A stretch of DNA of 64,000 bases from Pseudonocardia autotrophica (GCF_003945385.1 NZ_AP018920.1:1302001-1366000); one strand, 5' to 3'; counted from the first letter of the stretch, positions 8,095 to 16,918 are shown. Notes: generated by a model from the letters alone, not told the origin. Made by a program: numbers and translations.

Positions 8095-9444
8095 ATGCCT
8101 CCCTTCTACGTGGCCGTCGTGGGCGCTGGTCCCGCGGGCTTCTTCTCCGCCGCGTCGTTGCTCAAGATCGAGCACCCGGCCGTTCATGTCGACATGTTCG
8201 AGCGGCTACCCACTCCGTGGGGGCTCGTGCGCTCCGGTGTGGCGCCCGACCACCCCAAGATCAAGGCGGTCAGCGCCGTGTTCGCCAAGACGGCGCTGCA
8301 CGACCGGTTCCGCTTCTTCGGGAACGTCGAGCTGGGACGGGACATGAGCAGGGAGCAACTGCTGGAGCGGTACGACGCCGTCGTGTACGCGACCGGTGCC
8401 CAGCGCGACCGCGCTCTCGGCGTGCCGGGCGAAGACCTGCCGGGCAGTGTCGCCGCCACCGAACTGGTCGGCTGGTACAACGGGCATCCGGACTTCACCA
8501 CGCTGCCCGTCGATCTCTCGGTACGAGCCGCCATCGTGATCGGCAACGGTAACGTCGCGCTCGACGTGGCTCGGATCCTCACCACGCAACCGTCGGAACT
8601 GTGCAGCACGGACATCGCCGACCATGCGTTGCAAGCGTTGACGGCCAGCGCGATCGACGAGGTCACGGTGGTCGGCCGCAGGGGACCGTTGCAGGCCGCG
8701 TTCACGACCTCGGAGCTGCGTGAGCTCGGCGCACTGGACGGCGTGTACGTCGATGTCGACCCGGCCGACCTCGCCGATATCACCGATGACGAGCTGGCCG
8801 CGGTCGGCCCGGTCGAGCAACGCAACATCGAGGTCCTGCGAGACCTCGCGGTACGTCCGCGGCCGTCGGGCCGGCACAGGCGGATCACACTGAGGTTCGG
8901 GCGTTCGCCGGTCGAGCTGCGGGGAGGGGGCCGGGTCCGGGAGATCGTCCTGGCCCACAACGATCTCCGAGTTGATGGGGCGGGTGTCGTAGCGGTCGAT
9001 TCCGGGCAACGGGAGCACCTCGACTGCGGCCTGGTCGTCCGCGCCATCGGATACCGTGGCGCCGCGATCGAGGGAGTCCCGTTCGACCGGGACCGCGGAA
9101 TCGTCCTGCACGTCGACGGACGGGTCACCGGCGGGGACCGGGAGTACGTGGTCGGATGGGCCAAGCGAGGCCCGTCCGGGATCATCGGCACCAACAAGAA
9201 GTGCGCGCAGCAGACGGTCGACGTGATCGTCGGCGATCTCGCCTCGGGCGCACTGGCCCCGCTCCGAGGCCGGCTCGAGCCGCCGAACATGGCCGAGACC
9301 GGTGAGCATCCGGGCGTGGTGCTCGCCGAAGGCTGGCTCGCCATCGATCGTATGGAGGTCGCTTCGGGGCGAGCGGCCGGCCGACCGCGCGTCAAGCTGT
9401 GCACGAGGGACGAGTTGCTCGCCGCGGCCCACTCCGCGACCTGA
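8095..9444 (+). CDS. ferredoxin-NADP reductase, adrenodoxin-reductase type (FprA-like)
   Basis: Moves electrons from NADPH through FAD to ferredoxin. The 449-residue protein starts with the FAD dinucleotide fold GAGPAG at 10-15, has the NADP-binding GNGNVA near 150, and the C-terminal GWAKRGPSGIIGTNKKCA segment that typifies the adrenodoxin-reductase/FprA family. It follows the ferredoxin by 95 bases in the same direction and is closed by a strong terminator, so the two form a redox cassette for a P450. With the adjacent P450 gene dead, the physiological acceptor is unknown. Confidence 0.92.
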   Translation: MPPFYVAVVGAGPAGFFSAASLLKIEHPAVHVDMFERLPTPWGLVRSGVAPDHPKIKAVSAVFAKTALHDRFRFFGNVELGRDMSREQLLERYDAVVYATGAQRDRALGVPGEDLPGSVAATELVGWYNGHPDFTTLPVDLSVRAAIVIGNGNVALDVARILTTQPSELCSTDIADHALQALTASAIDEVTVVGRRGPLQAAFTTSELRELGALDGVYVDVDPADLADITDDELAAVGPVEQRNIEVLRDLAVRPRPSGRHRRITLRFGRSPVELRGGGRVREIVLAHNDLRVDGAGVVAVDSGQREHLDCGLVVRAIGYRGAAIEGVPFDRDRGIVLHVDGRVTGGDREYVVGWAKRGPSGIIGTNKKCAQQTVDVIVGDLASGALAPLRGRLEPPNMAETGEHPGVVLAEGWLAIDRMEVASGRAAGRPRVKLCTRDELLAAAHSAT

Positions 9445-9460
9445 CGCCGCCGGAGACGGC

Positions 9461-9494
9461 GGAAGGCCCGGGCGTCACTTGGCCCGGGCCTTCC
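9461..9494 (+). terminator. strong stem-loop after the reductase gene
   Basis: A perfect 13-bp GC-rich stem (9461-9473 with 9482-9494) with an 8-base loop starts 17 bases after the reductase stop. There is no long T tract, as is common in high-GC actinomycetes. Confidence 0.7.
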
Positions 9495-9559
9495 GCTGCG
9501 CCGGAGCGGGTCGAACCGCCCCGGCGTGTCGGGACCCGATCGACCGCGGGGACGGAGTC

Positions 9560-9725
9560 ATGACAGGTTGTTCCCCGCCGCTGTATCCGCCGCCGTCGCG
9601 TGAGCGGGCGGTGCGCATTGTCGCCGAGGTCGGTCGGACCACGACTCACCGTGGGGGGCGATGACCGCCGTCGCCGCCGGGCTCGGCGTCGGGGACCTGG
9701 TCCAGCGCTGGTTCGCCGAGCCTAG
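9560..9725 (+). pseudogene. IS3-family OrfA remnant
   Basis: Two short pieces resemble the N-terminal helix-turn-helix of IS3 OrfA: PSRERAVRIVAEVG, then after a stop TAVAAGLGVGDLVQRWFAE, as in (R/F)RERAVRxV ... LGV...LRRWV. It ends abruptly at the OCD gene; no terminal repeats or OrfB remain. Confidence 0.5.
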
Positions 9726-10675
9726 AACGGGATCGTCACCCCGATCCCGTTCTCCCGGGCGAACGCGACGACCACCGAGGCGGCGGCGACATCGAGCGCA
9801 GCGTGACCGGTCGACTTGAACACGGTGATCGCGGCACCCGGCTCCATCACCGACTGCGGATCGCTGGGATCGAGGAGGGCGCCGAGCGAGATCACCTCGG
9901 ACGGGTCGAGTCCCTGCAGCTCGGGGGCGCCGACCGGGGGAGGCTCGGTGACGGACCCCGGCCACTCCGCGCACACCGACGCATCCGCGATCGTCTCTGC
10001 ATCGAGCTCCGGACAGCCGTGCGAGCCACCTACCGAACTGACGTAGACGCCGTCAGCGAGCCATGACCGGTCGACGACCGGGCTCGACGCGCCGGTGCAG
10101 CACAGGACGACATCGGCGCCGCGCACCGCCGCCTCGATCGTGTCGACCGAGCCCTGCGGATGCAGCTCGGCGAGGCGTCCGGCAGCACTTGCGTCCCGCG
10201 CCCCCACCACGACCGGACATGCCACCTCCGTCAGAAGCTCGATCTGGGCGCGGGCCTGGACCCCGGAACCCACCACGGCGATCTTCGTCGGATTCGCCGG
10301 GCCGATCGCCCGCATGGCCAATGTCGCGGCCATCGCGGTACGAACAGCTGTGATCGACTGCGCGTCGACGAGTGCGGTCAACCTGCCGTCTTCCACGTCG
10401 AACTGTGCGACAACGCCGTTGTGCAGGCTGCGTCCCGGCCGGCCCGGCACGGGAGACATCGTCACGAGCTTCGCCGCGAGTCCGAGGCCGGGGACGTAGC
10501 CCGGCATCGACCCCAGCATCGCCCCGTCCGGGGTCAGGGCCACCCCTCGCGCCGGCGCGGACACGCCCCCTCGGCTCAACTCGATCAGCGCTGTCGCGCA
10601 GGCATCCGACAGGTCGACACGGGCGAGGATCGACCGTGTCTGATCCGCTCCCAGCACAAGGACATCACTCACCAT
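9722..10675 (-). CDS. ornithine cyclodeaminase / mu-crystallin family protein
   Basis: NAD(P)-dependent enzyme of the family that contains ornithine cyclodeaminase, alanine dehydrogenase and ketimine reductases. The 317-residue protein shows the early substrate-binding LAAKLVTMSP segment (near 86-95), the family RTAMAATLAMRAI helix and the Rossmann motif VVGSGVQARAQI (near 135), ending with the usual FKSTGHAALDVAAA helix. It is divergent from pucR with 84 bases between start codons, so PucR may control it. The substrate cannot be read from sequence; a ketimine/imine reductase or deaminase acting on an amino acid-like intermediate is plausible. Confidence 0.85.
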   Translation of the reverse strand: MVSDVLVLGADQTRSILARVDLSDACATALIELSRGGVSAPARGVALTPDGAMLGSMPGYVPGLGLAAKLVTMSPVPGRPGRSLHNGVVAQFDVEDGRLTALVDAQSITAVRTAMAATLAMRAIGPANPTKIAVVGSGVQARAQIELLTEVACPVVVGARDASAAGRLAELHPQGSVDTIEAAVRGADVVLCCTGASSPVVDRSWLADGVYVSSVGGSHGCPELDAETIADASVCAEWPGSVTEPPPVGAPELQGLDPSEVISLGALLDPSDPQSVMEPGAAITVFKSTGHAALDVAAASVVVAFARENGIGVTIPF

Positions 10676-10759
10676 GGCAATCTTATAGCATCAATTTGAC
10701 GGCGGTGGTCAATCGGCTATATCTGCCCCTCGCCGGCGACCGAGCAGTAGGGCCGCCCT

Positions 10760-11950
10760 GTGCAAGGCGCCCGTCGTTGCCCCAGGATGCACGTTGTGCA
10801 CGAGAACCTGCAGGTGCTGGCCGATCAGCTCGCAGCCGACCTCGGACGATCGGTCCTGATCGAGGACCTGTCGCGTCTGCTCGCGGCCAGCGCGCTGCTC
10901 GGTGTCGTGGATCAGTCGCGCAAGGACTCGATCCTGATGCGGCGTCCCGACGACTCCGTCAAGCCGCTTCATCGACGCCATCGCATCGACGACGCACGGG
11001 AGCCGGTGTTGGTGGCGGCCGATGAGGAGCTCGGCACGCTGGCGCGGTGGTGCATCCCGCTGCGCACCGACGTGCTGCACGGGTTCATCTGGTTGATCGA
11101 CGAGCCCCCGCTGAGCCCCGACGAGCTGGAGCACGCCCGCTCGGCCGGCGCCCGCGCCCTGGAGGTGCTGACCCGCCGCCGACAGCACGAGGCACGAACC
11201 GGCCGACTGCTCGACGAACTGCTCACGGCCGAGGAACCCGCCAGACAGGAGGCTGCGGCTGCGCTGCTCGAGCACGGCCCACTCGCCGACGACCCTCCGT
11301 TCACCCTCACCGTGGTGCGCGCCGGCCGGGGCGACGACCTCGCGGCAGGCGACCTGGAGTCCGTCGGGGCCCGACTGCGTGAACGTATGCCACCGGCCGC
11401 AATGGTGAGCGCCGTCGGCGACGGGCACCTCGTCGCCGTACTGACGACCACCGGTACGGCGAACTCGGGCGCATCGGTTGAGGGCACTCTCGCGGACGCT
11501 CTGCGGGACGGCACCCCGAACCTCGTCGTGGGTACCGGCGCACCGGCACCCACGCTGGCGGCTGTGCCGGAGCAGCTGGCCAACGCACGTTATGCCGCGC
11601 TGGTCGCCGCCTCCGCACCCGAGTTCGGCGGCGGCGCCGCGTGGGAGCAGCTGGGCAGCTGGACCCTGCTCCAGCACGTCGATCACACCGAAGCCGGTGT
11701 CGAACGCCTGTGTCGCGGCGCCGGTGTCCTGCTCGACCCCCGGAACGAGATGTACCGGGAGACCATCGAGACATATCTGGGCACCTGCGGCGACGCGCGC
11801 GAGACCGCTCTGCGGCTGCACATCCACCGCACCACGCTGTACTGGCGACTGAACCGCGCCGAGCAGCTGCTGGGCCGCAGCCTCGGCGACGCGAACGTAC
11901 GGATCGACCTGCAGCTGGCGCTACGGCTCGGTGCGCTCCTGCCGCGATGA
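10760..11950 (+). CDS. PucR-family transcriptional regulator
   Basis: A 396-residue one-component regulator: an N-terminal sensory part, a GGDEF-like middle domain and the C-terminal PucR helix-turn-helix (ETYLGTCGDARETA ... HRTTLYWRLNRAEQLLG, last 65 residues). The GTG at 10760 has GTAGGG upstream; the ATG at 10787 is an alternative with no visible binding site. PucR proteins typically control purine, amine or amino acid use. It is divergent from the OCD gene, and palindrome copy C begins 3 bases after its stop codon. A decayed copy of its 3' end precedes kynA. Confidence 0.9.
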   Translation: MQGARRCPRMHVVHENLQVLADQLAADLGRSVLIEDLSRLLAASALLGVVDQSRKDSILMRRPDDSVKPLHRRHRIDDAREPVLVAADEELGTLARWCIPLRTDVLHGFIWLIDEPPLSPDELEHARSAGARALEVLTRRRQHEARTGRLLDELLTAEEPARQEAAAALLEHGPLADDPPFTLTVVRAGRGDDLAAGDLESVGARLRERMPPAAMVSAVGDGHLVAVLTTTGTANSGASVEGTLADALRDGTPNLVVGTGAPAPTLAAVPEQLANARYAALVAASAPEFGGGAAWEQLGSWTLLQHVDHTEAGVERLCRGAGVLLDPRNEMYRETIETYLGTCGDARETALRLHIHRTTLYWRLNRAEQLLGRSLGDANVRIDLQLALRLGALLPR

Positions 11951-11953
11951 CGT

Positions 11954-11971
11954 CTCCTACACCTGCAGGAG
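11954..11971. promoter_or_regulatory. 18-bp palindrome, copy C (downstream of pucR, upstream of ridA)
   Basis: CTCCTACA-CC-TGCAGGAG, the cleanest of four copies apart from one mismatch. The following GATTTCGCC...GCGGACTGT block is shared with copy A. It faces the ridA-LLM genes across 420 bases. Confidence 0.6.
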
Positions 11972-12394
11972 TGGAAGCCAGTCGATTTCGCCGCTCTGCG
12001 GACTGTGTGGGCCCGCCACAGCTGCGAAGGTCGGTAGATCCCGTGGTCCATCCGGTTCCGCGGTCCGCATAGGGAGCGATCGTGAGCATCGGCTGTGCGC
12101 AGGTGGTCACCTCGGTGTGACCGAGCGAGTTGTTCCCCACCGTGGTCCGGGTGCTCGATGTCGGGGGTCCGCCCCTCGATCAGCCGGATCGGGGCGGCGG
12201 TGGGACCTTCCTGCTGTCGCCGGCGATCGACGGGATCGGCATCCACGACACCATCCTGATCCTGGGCGGTGATCCGGGCCGCCCGACCGGCCGTGGCGTG
12301 GCGGTGGGCAACCCGGGACGGGCACCCGTCCAGTCACTGAGCGGCGCGCGCTGCGCCGCGACGTCGGCAACTACTGCCAAGGAGGCATGAGCAC
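11972..12394 (+). other. leader with degenerate ORF before ridA
   Basis: About 420 bases lacking a solid gene. A GTG at 12082, placed like the kynA start relative to palindrome A, opens a frame that stops after 12 codons; a second frame (from TTG 12130 to 12390) reads 86 codons without recognisable domain. This looks like a gene that was lost at its start. AAGGAGG at 12379-12385 is the ridA ribosome binding site. Confidence 0.4.
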
Positions 12395-12775
12395 GTGTCG
12401 GACCGGTTCATCGAAGGAAACCCGCTGGAAGAAGTCGGTGGGTACGCCAGGGCTGCCCGGGAGGGGAGTCGGATCGCGGTGAGCGGCACCACCGCGAACC
12501 TGACGCCCGACGAGGTGCTCGACACCTACGCGCAGACCGCCCAGGCCCTGGGCAGGGCCGTGCAGGCGGTGCAGCAACTCGGCGGCGGTGTCGACGGCGT
12601 TCTCCGGACGCGCGTGTATCTCGCCCCCGGTGCGGACTGGCAGGGCGCGGCGCGGGCTCATGGGGAGGTGTTCGCCGGACAACGGCCGGCCAACACGATG
12701 CTGTTCGTGTCCGGGCTGGTCGGTGACGACGGCGTCCTGGTCGAGGTCGAGCTGGACGCGGAGGCCTCGGCATGA
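12395..12775 (+). CDS. RidA/YjgF/RutC-family protein
   Basis: A 126-residue protein of the RidA fold, which hydrolyses reactive enamine/imine (or, in RutC, aminoacrylate-type) intermediates. The final QRPANTMLFVSGL block with its Arg and the DVLVEVELDAEA end are characteristic. The GTG start lies 9 bases after a near-perfect AAGGAGG; an ATG 8 bases upstream is in another frame. The stop overlaps the start of the luciferase-like gene (ATGA), so both are made together, as RutC is with RutA. Confidence 0.85.
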   Translation: MSDRFIEGNPLEEVGGYARAAREGSRIAVSGTTANLTPDEVLDTYAQTAQALGRAVQAVQQLGGGVDGVLRTRVYLAPGADWQGAARAHGEVFAGQRPANTMLFVSGLVGDDGVLVEVELDAEASA

Positions 12776-13791
12776 GCCTGACCTTCAGCATCCGCCTGAA
12801 CAACGACCTCGAAGTCCGCACGCTGATCGACATCGCGCGAGTGGCGGAGGCTCACGGATTCGACCAGATCTGGGTGTCCAACGATCTGTTCCTGCGGTCC
12901 GGCCCGATCATTCTCTCGGCCATCGCCCAGCACACGGAACGGATCAGGATCGGGTCGGGGATCCTCAATCCCTACTCCATCCATCCCTCCGAGATCGCAA
13001 TGATGGCCGCGACCCTGCAGGAGGTGTCCGGTGGACGTTTCCTGTTGGGACTCGGCGCAGGCGCCGAGGATTTCCTCGACTGGGCGGGACTCGGGCGCCC
13101 CAAACCGCTCACCACCACCCGCGAGGCGATCATTGCGATCCGCGCACTGCTCGCTGGGAAGTCGCCATCGGATGTACCCGGTTCCGGCGTGGGGTGGACG
13201 TCGCGCGCGCGTCTGGCTGCCGGCGAGGGGCACACCCCGATCTACGTCGGCGGGATGAGCCCGAAGATGTTGGCCATGGCGGGCGCGCACGCCGACGGCG
13301 TCCTGCCCCTGCTCTATCCACCAGAACACTTCGCCACCGCCGCGGCGCAGATCGCCGACGGCGCGCGGGAGGCCGGTCGCACCCTCGCCGACATCGACCT
13401 CCCGGCCTGCTTCTGGTGCTGTGTGGACGACGACCCGGAGCGCGCGTCGGCGGAGCTGGCGGACAAGATCGCCTACTACGGCGCGTCGTTCGCGCCGTAC
13501 CTACTGTCCAAGGCGGGCCTGACCGTCGAGGACTTCGGCCCGATCCAGGAAGCACTCGCCGACGGCGACACCGCCAAGGCCCGCTCGCTGGTCACACCGA
13601 CGATGCTCGGCCTGGGTATCGCCGGCGGCCCGGATGCCGTGATCTTACGCTGCCGAGGGTTGATGGCCGACGGTGCCACCCACCTGTCGTTCGGGCCGCC
13701 ACTGGGCCTCGACCCGCAGACCGCGGTACACACCCTGGGTGAGCGGGTTCTGCCCGCGATCCGGGCCCAGGTCGAGACGATGTCGTCGTGA
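12772..13791 (+). CDS. luciferase-like (LLM) flavin/F420-dependent oxidoreductase
   Basis: A 339-residue TIM-barrel protein of the luciferase-like superfamily, closest in look to the methylene-H4MPT reductase-like branch: ARVAEAHGFDQIWVSNDLF at the start, RIRIGSGILNPYSIHPSEIAMMAATLQE, then GRFLLGLGAGAEDFL. Such members use F420 or FMN. It overlaps ridA by 4 bases. With RidA, an OCD-like gene and a PucR regulator it resembles a rut-like amine or N-heterocycle pathway, but it is not RutA itself. Whether it is a monooxygenase or an F420 reductase cannot be decided from sequence. Confidence 0.85.
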   Translation: MSLTFSIRLNNDLEVRTLIDIARVAEAHGFDQIWVSNDLFLRSGPIILSAIAQHTERIRIGSGILNPYSIHPSEIAMMAATLQEVSGGRFLLGLGAGAEDFLDWAGLGRPKPLTTTREAIIAIRALLAGKSPSDVPGSGVGWTSRARLAAGEGHTPIYVGGMSPKMLAMAGAHADGVLPLLYPPEHFATAAAQIADGAREAGRTLADIDLPACFWCCVDDDPERASAELADKIAYYGASFAPYLLSKAGLTVEDFGPIQEALADGDTAKARSLVTPTMLGLGIAGGPDAVILRCRGLMADGATHLSFGPPLGLDPQTAVHTLGERVLPAIRAQVETMSS

Positions 13792-13919
13792 TCTCGAGCA
13801 GGGACGGGGGCGACATCGGGCCGGAGGTGCGGCGAGACGGGCACGCCGAGCCGGCCCACGAGATCATCTGCGGCGAGATCTCCTGCTCATCGCCCAGCAG
13901 TCGCTGAGCCGTCCCGAGC

Positions 13920-14150
13920 CTGTCAACGGCGGACGAGTGTATGCGTCGGGTGCGTTGTCGTGGCCCTCTCCACACGAGGCGTGTCGCCGCGGACGGGAAC
14001 GAAGGGAACGATCCCGTCGTGCGGTCGCACCAGAAGCTTGTCCGTGATGTCGGGTCGACCGTCGCCAGAGCGATCGGGATCGATCAGTGTCTGTGTGTCC
14101 TCGACGGTCACGAAGCCGGCCGGATCTCCTCGTGGCGATACGGCCACGGG
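13920..14150 (-). pseudogene. decayed second copy of the PPOX gene
   Basis: On the minus strand the words VAVSPRGDPAGFVTVED, TLIDPDR, LLVRPHDGIVPFVP and RGDTPRVE match residues 60-125 of the PPOX protein at 6421-7035. Both ends are missing and the frame is not continued by family sequence. It is inverted relative to the permease that follows. Confidence 0.75.
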
Positions 14151-14348
14151 GTGCGTGGTAACTCAATCGTCATCAAGTAGATCTTTCGAGGAAAAGGGCG
14201 TCGAGTACGCGTATTCAACCCGCTCCGTGACCTGCGGGTGAGCACCCGGAAAATGTCTGATCACGATGTGGCCGGGTCGGCCGTGCGGCGATCTTCCGGG
14301 TGCGGCGTGCTCTTCCGGTACCTGAGTCGAAGAGTTGGCGTCAGAGCG
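14151..14348. other. non-coding leader upstream of palindrome D
   Basis: About 200 bases without recognisable coding sequence, between the PPOX fragment and palindrome copy D. Confidence 0.35.
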
Positions 14349-14366
14349 ACTCGACACCTGTAGGAG
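14349..14366. promoter_or_regulatory. 18-bp palindrome, copy D (upstream of the MHS permease)
   Basis: ACTCGACA-CC-TGTAGGAG, the most diverged left arm of the four. It is 134 bases before the permease start and is followed by the same GATTCAGTCA...CCATAATCT block as copy B. Confidence 0.55.
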
Positions 14367-14499
14367 TACCGACACATGGATTCAGTCATTTTGTGTGCTG
14401 CCCTTCGACGGTGCGCGGTGCCATAATCTGTCGATTGGATCAGCAGTCCGAACGAACTCGGGACTCGGCAATGTTCCGTACTGATCAGAGTGGAGAACG

Positions 14500-15819
14500 G
14501 TGACAACTCAGCGAGAGGCAGTCGACCGTACGAAAATGCGTAAGGTGACACTGTCAAGCTTCCTCGGTCAGACGCTCGAGTCCTACGACTTCCTCCTCTA
14601 TGGGACTACTGCGGCCCTGGTTTTCGACAAGGTGTTCTTTCCTGATCTCGATCCGATCGCCGGCACGCTTGCGGCGTTGTCCACCTTTGCGGTCGGCTTC
14701 GTGGCCAGGCCGGTCGGTGGGGCATTCTTCGGACATTTCGGTGACCGGGTGGGGCGGAAGTCGATCTTTGCGATCACCCTGCTGCTGATGGGCATCGTGA
14801 CCGTCGGCATCGGTCTCCTGCCGGGCTACGCCACCATCGGAGTCGCCGCGCCTCTGATTCTGGTCGTATTCCGTTTCGTGCAGGGCTTCGCCGTCGGTGG
14901 CGAATGGGCTGGGGCATCGCTCATGGTGCTCGAACAGGCACCCACCAAGAGGCGAGGGCTCTTCGCCAGCGCCATCGGCGTCGGGACCTCGGCCGGAGTG
15001 TTGTTGTCCACCGGCGCGGTAGCGCTGACATCTCAGATGGACGCCGAAGCTTTCCTGGCATGGGGTTGGCGCATACCGTTCCTCGCCAGTCTCCCGCTCA
15101 TTCTGTTCGCGCTCTACGTCCGGATGCGGCTCCCGGAGCCCGAGGTATTCGCGAAAGCAAAGGAGGACCGGAAGCGAGCACGCCACCCGCTGGTCACGCT
15201 GTTCTCCACGCACCGACGAAGCATGCTGCTGGTCATCCTGATGTCGCTGGCCGAGTCGGTTCCGTTCTTCCTGGCCTCGGTGTGGGTACTGTCCTATGCG
15301 CCGCAGTATTTCGGTATCGACAGGTCCTTCCTTCTTGCCTGCGTGACGATCAGTGCGGCGATCGGGTTGGTGACCATACCGGCGTTCGCCGCCCTGTCCG
15401 ACCGGATCGGCCGCCGCCGTCTCTGTCTCGCTAGCTCGCTCGCTATCGCGCTGTTGACGTTCCCGTTCTTCTGGGCGCTGGAGAGTACGCTGCCAGTGAT
15501 CATCGTGCTCACCTACATCGTTCTCATCAACGGTGGCCACGACGCGATCGCCAGCGTCCAGTCGTCCTACTACGCGGAGCTGTTCGAGCTCCGGATCCGC
15601 TACAGCGGCACAGCATTGAGTCGCCAGCTCGGCGCCATGATCGGTGGCGGATTCGCGCCGTTCATCGCCACGGCATTGGTCGCGCTCTCCGGGGGCAGCT
15701 GGATCCTGGTTGCCTGCTATATGATGCTCGCCTCACTGGTTGCGGCTGTGGCGACGTACTTCGCACCAGAGACCTACCGGTCCGATCTGGCCAGTACCTC
15801 GTCGCCCGGCCGAGCCTGA
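14500..15819 (+). CDS. MHS-family MFS transporter (metabolite:H+ symporter)
   Basis: A 439-residue inner-membrane symporter with the 12-helix MFS pattern. Family marks: LGQTLESYDFLLYG in helix 1, FGHFGDRVGRKSIF between helices 2 and 3, RFVQGFAVGGEWAGASLMVLE in helix 5, and AALSDRIGRRRLC in the second half. MHS members import organic acids such as shikimate, 2-oxoglutarate or proline betaine. The GTG start has GGAGAA upstream. Palindrome D lies in its leader, and a truncated paralogue with palindrome B sits at 5.9-6.3 kb. It probably imports the substrate of the neighbouring enzymes. Confidence 0.9.
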   Translation: MTTQREAVDRTKMRKVTLSSFLGQTLESYDFLLYGTTAALVFDKVFFPDLDPIAGTLAALSTFAVGFVARPVGGAFFGHFGDRVGRKSIFAITLLLMGIVTVGIGLLPGYATIGVAAPLILVVFRFVQGFAVGGEWAGASLMVLEQAPTKRRGLFASAIGVGTSAGVLLSTGAVALTSQMDAEAFLAWGWRIPFLASLPLILFALYVRMRLPEPEVFAKAKEDRKRARHPLVTLFSTHRRSMLLVILMSLAESVPFFLASVWVLSYAPQYFGIDRSFLLACVTISAAIGLVTIPAFAALSDRIGRRRLCLASSLAIALLTFPFFWALESTLPVIIVLTYIVLINGGHDAIASVQSSYYAELFELRIRYSGTALSRQLGAMIGGGFAPFIATALVALSGGSWILVACYMMLASLVAAVATYFAPETYRSDLASTSSPGRA

Positions 15820-16034
15820 TCCGGGGGCCTGCCCGGGCTGAAGGCTCCGCACCGAGCGACGATCCTGGCGTTGATCAGCCCTCCGGCGATGCTGCCCAGC
15901 GCCGCGCCGGCGAGGAGCACGCCCTACCCCCATCGGAGCTGGGATTTCAGCGACGGCTGCTCGACTCGGACGGGCACAAGCCGTGGCCGGGCGGTGAATC
16001 GCGCAACCGGGCGGATTCGCCCTCATGTCCGTCG

Positions 16035-16832
16035 TCAGCCGGGCGGCCGGGGCGGGCCCTCGCAGTGGTCGGCCCGGTAGCGGCCCGGGGTCTGGCCGAC
16101 GACGTCGGTGAACGCCGCGATGAAGCTCGACGGGTTCGACCATCCGCACATCATCGCGGTGGCGGTGACCGAGACCCCGTTGGTGAGGTGCAGGAGAGCG
16201 TGATGGATGCGCAGGATCGTGCGCCAGCGGTGAAAGCTCATGCCGAGCTCGGCGTGGAACAGCCTGCTGAGGGTCCGTTCGCTCGCTCCGGCTGCTCGTC
16301 CGAGCTCGGCCAGGGTCGAGCTGCGTCCGGGGTCGGCGTGCAGGAGGTCGGTGACGGCGCGCAGCCGGTCGTCGTCGGGCTCGGGCAGGTGCAACGGCTG
16401 CTCCGGAGTTTCGGTCAGCTCGTCGATCACGACCGCGAGCAGTCGTCCGTGGGCGCCGGCGCGGGTCTCCGGCCGGCCGGTCAGCGCCAGGATGGCCTCA
16501 CGGAGCAGCTGACTCACGGCGAACACACCGGGACGCCCCGCGAGGTCGTCGCACATCCGCTTCGGAACGACGACGACCCGGGCATCGGCGCGACCGTAGA
16601 ATCGGTGCGAGTGTTCGAAACCCGGTGGGGTCCACGTCACCCGGTCGGCGGGCGCGATCCAGGTCCCGTGATCCGTCGTGGTGGCCAGCGCTCCGGCGGC
16701 CGCATAGACCAGCTGGCCGTGGGCGTGCCGATGGGCGTCGAGGTAGAAGCCGTCGGGCAGCCATGCTCCCCGCCGGGTGGTCAGCACCTGAAGGTCGGCG
16801 AACAGCGGATCGACGTGGCGGGTTTTCGGCAC
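16035..16832 (-). CDS. AraC-family transcriptional regulator
   Basis: A 265-residue regulator: an N-terminal cupin-like sensor (HRHAHGQLVYAAAG near 34-47) and a C-terminal AraC double helix-turn-helix (LAELGRAAGASERTLSRLF ... GWSNPSSFIAAFTDVVGQTPGRYR). It is divergent from the siderophore-interacting protein gene 86 bases away, the usual arrangement for local control. About 215 bases of featureless sequence separate it from the MHS permease. Confidence 0.9.
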   Translation of the reverse strand: MPKTRHVDPLFADLQVLTTRRGAWLPDGFYLDAHRHAHGQLVYAAAGALATTTDHGTWIAPADRVTWTPPGFEHSHRFYGRADARVVVVPKRMCDDLAGRPGVFAVSQLLREAILALTGRPETRAGAHGRLLAVVIDELTETPEQPLHLPEPDDDRLRAVTDLLHADPGRSSTLAELGRAAGASERTLSRLFHAELGMSFHRWRTILRIHHALLHLTNGVSVTATAMMCGWSNPSSFIAAFTDVVGQTPGRYRADHCEGPPRPPG

Positions 16833-16918
16833 AGCTCGTCAGTTTACCGGTAGTACGTCGCCCCTGCCTCGGTGACGATGGCGTGTGGAAACGCATCCGT
16901 CGGTGTCGGGAGGAACTG

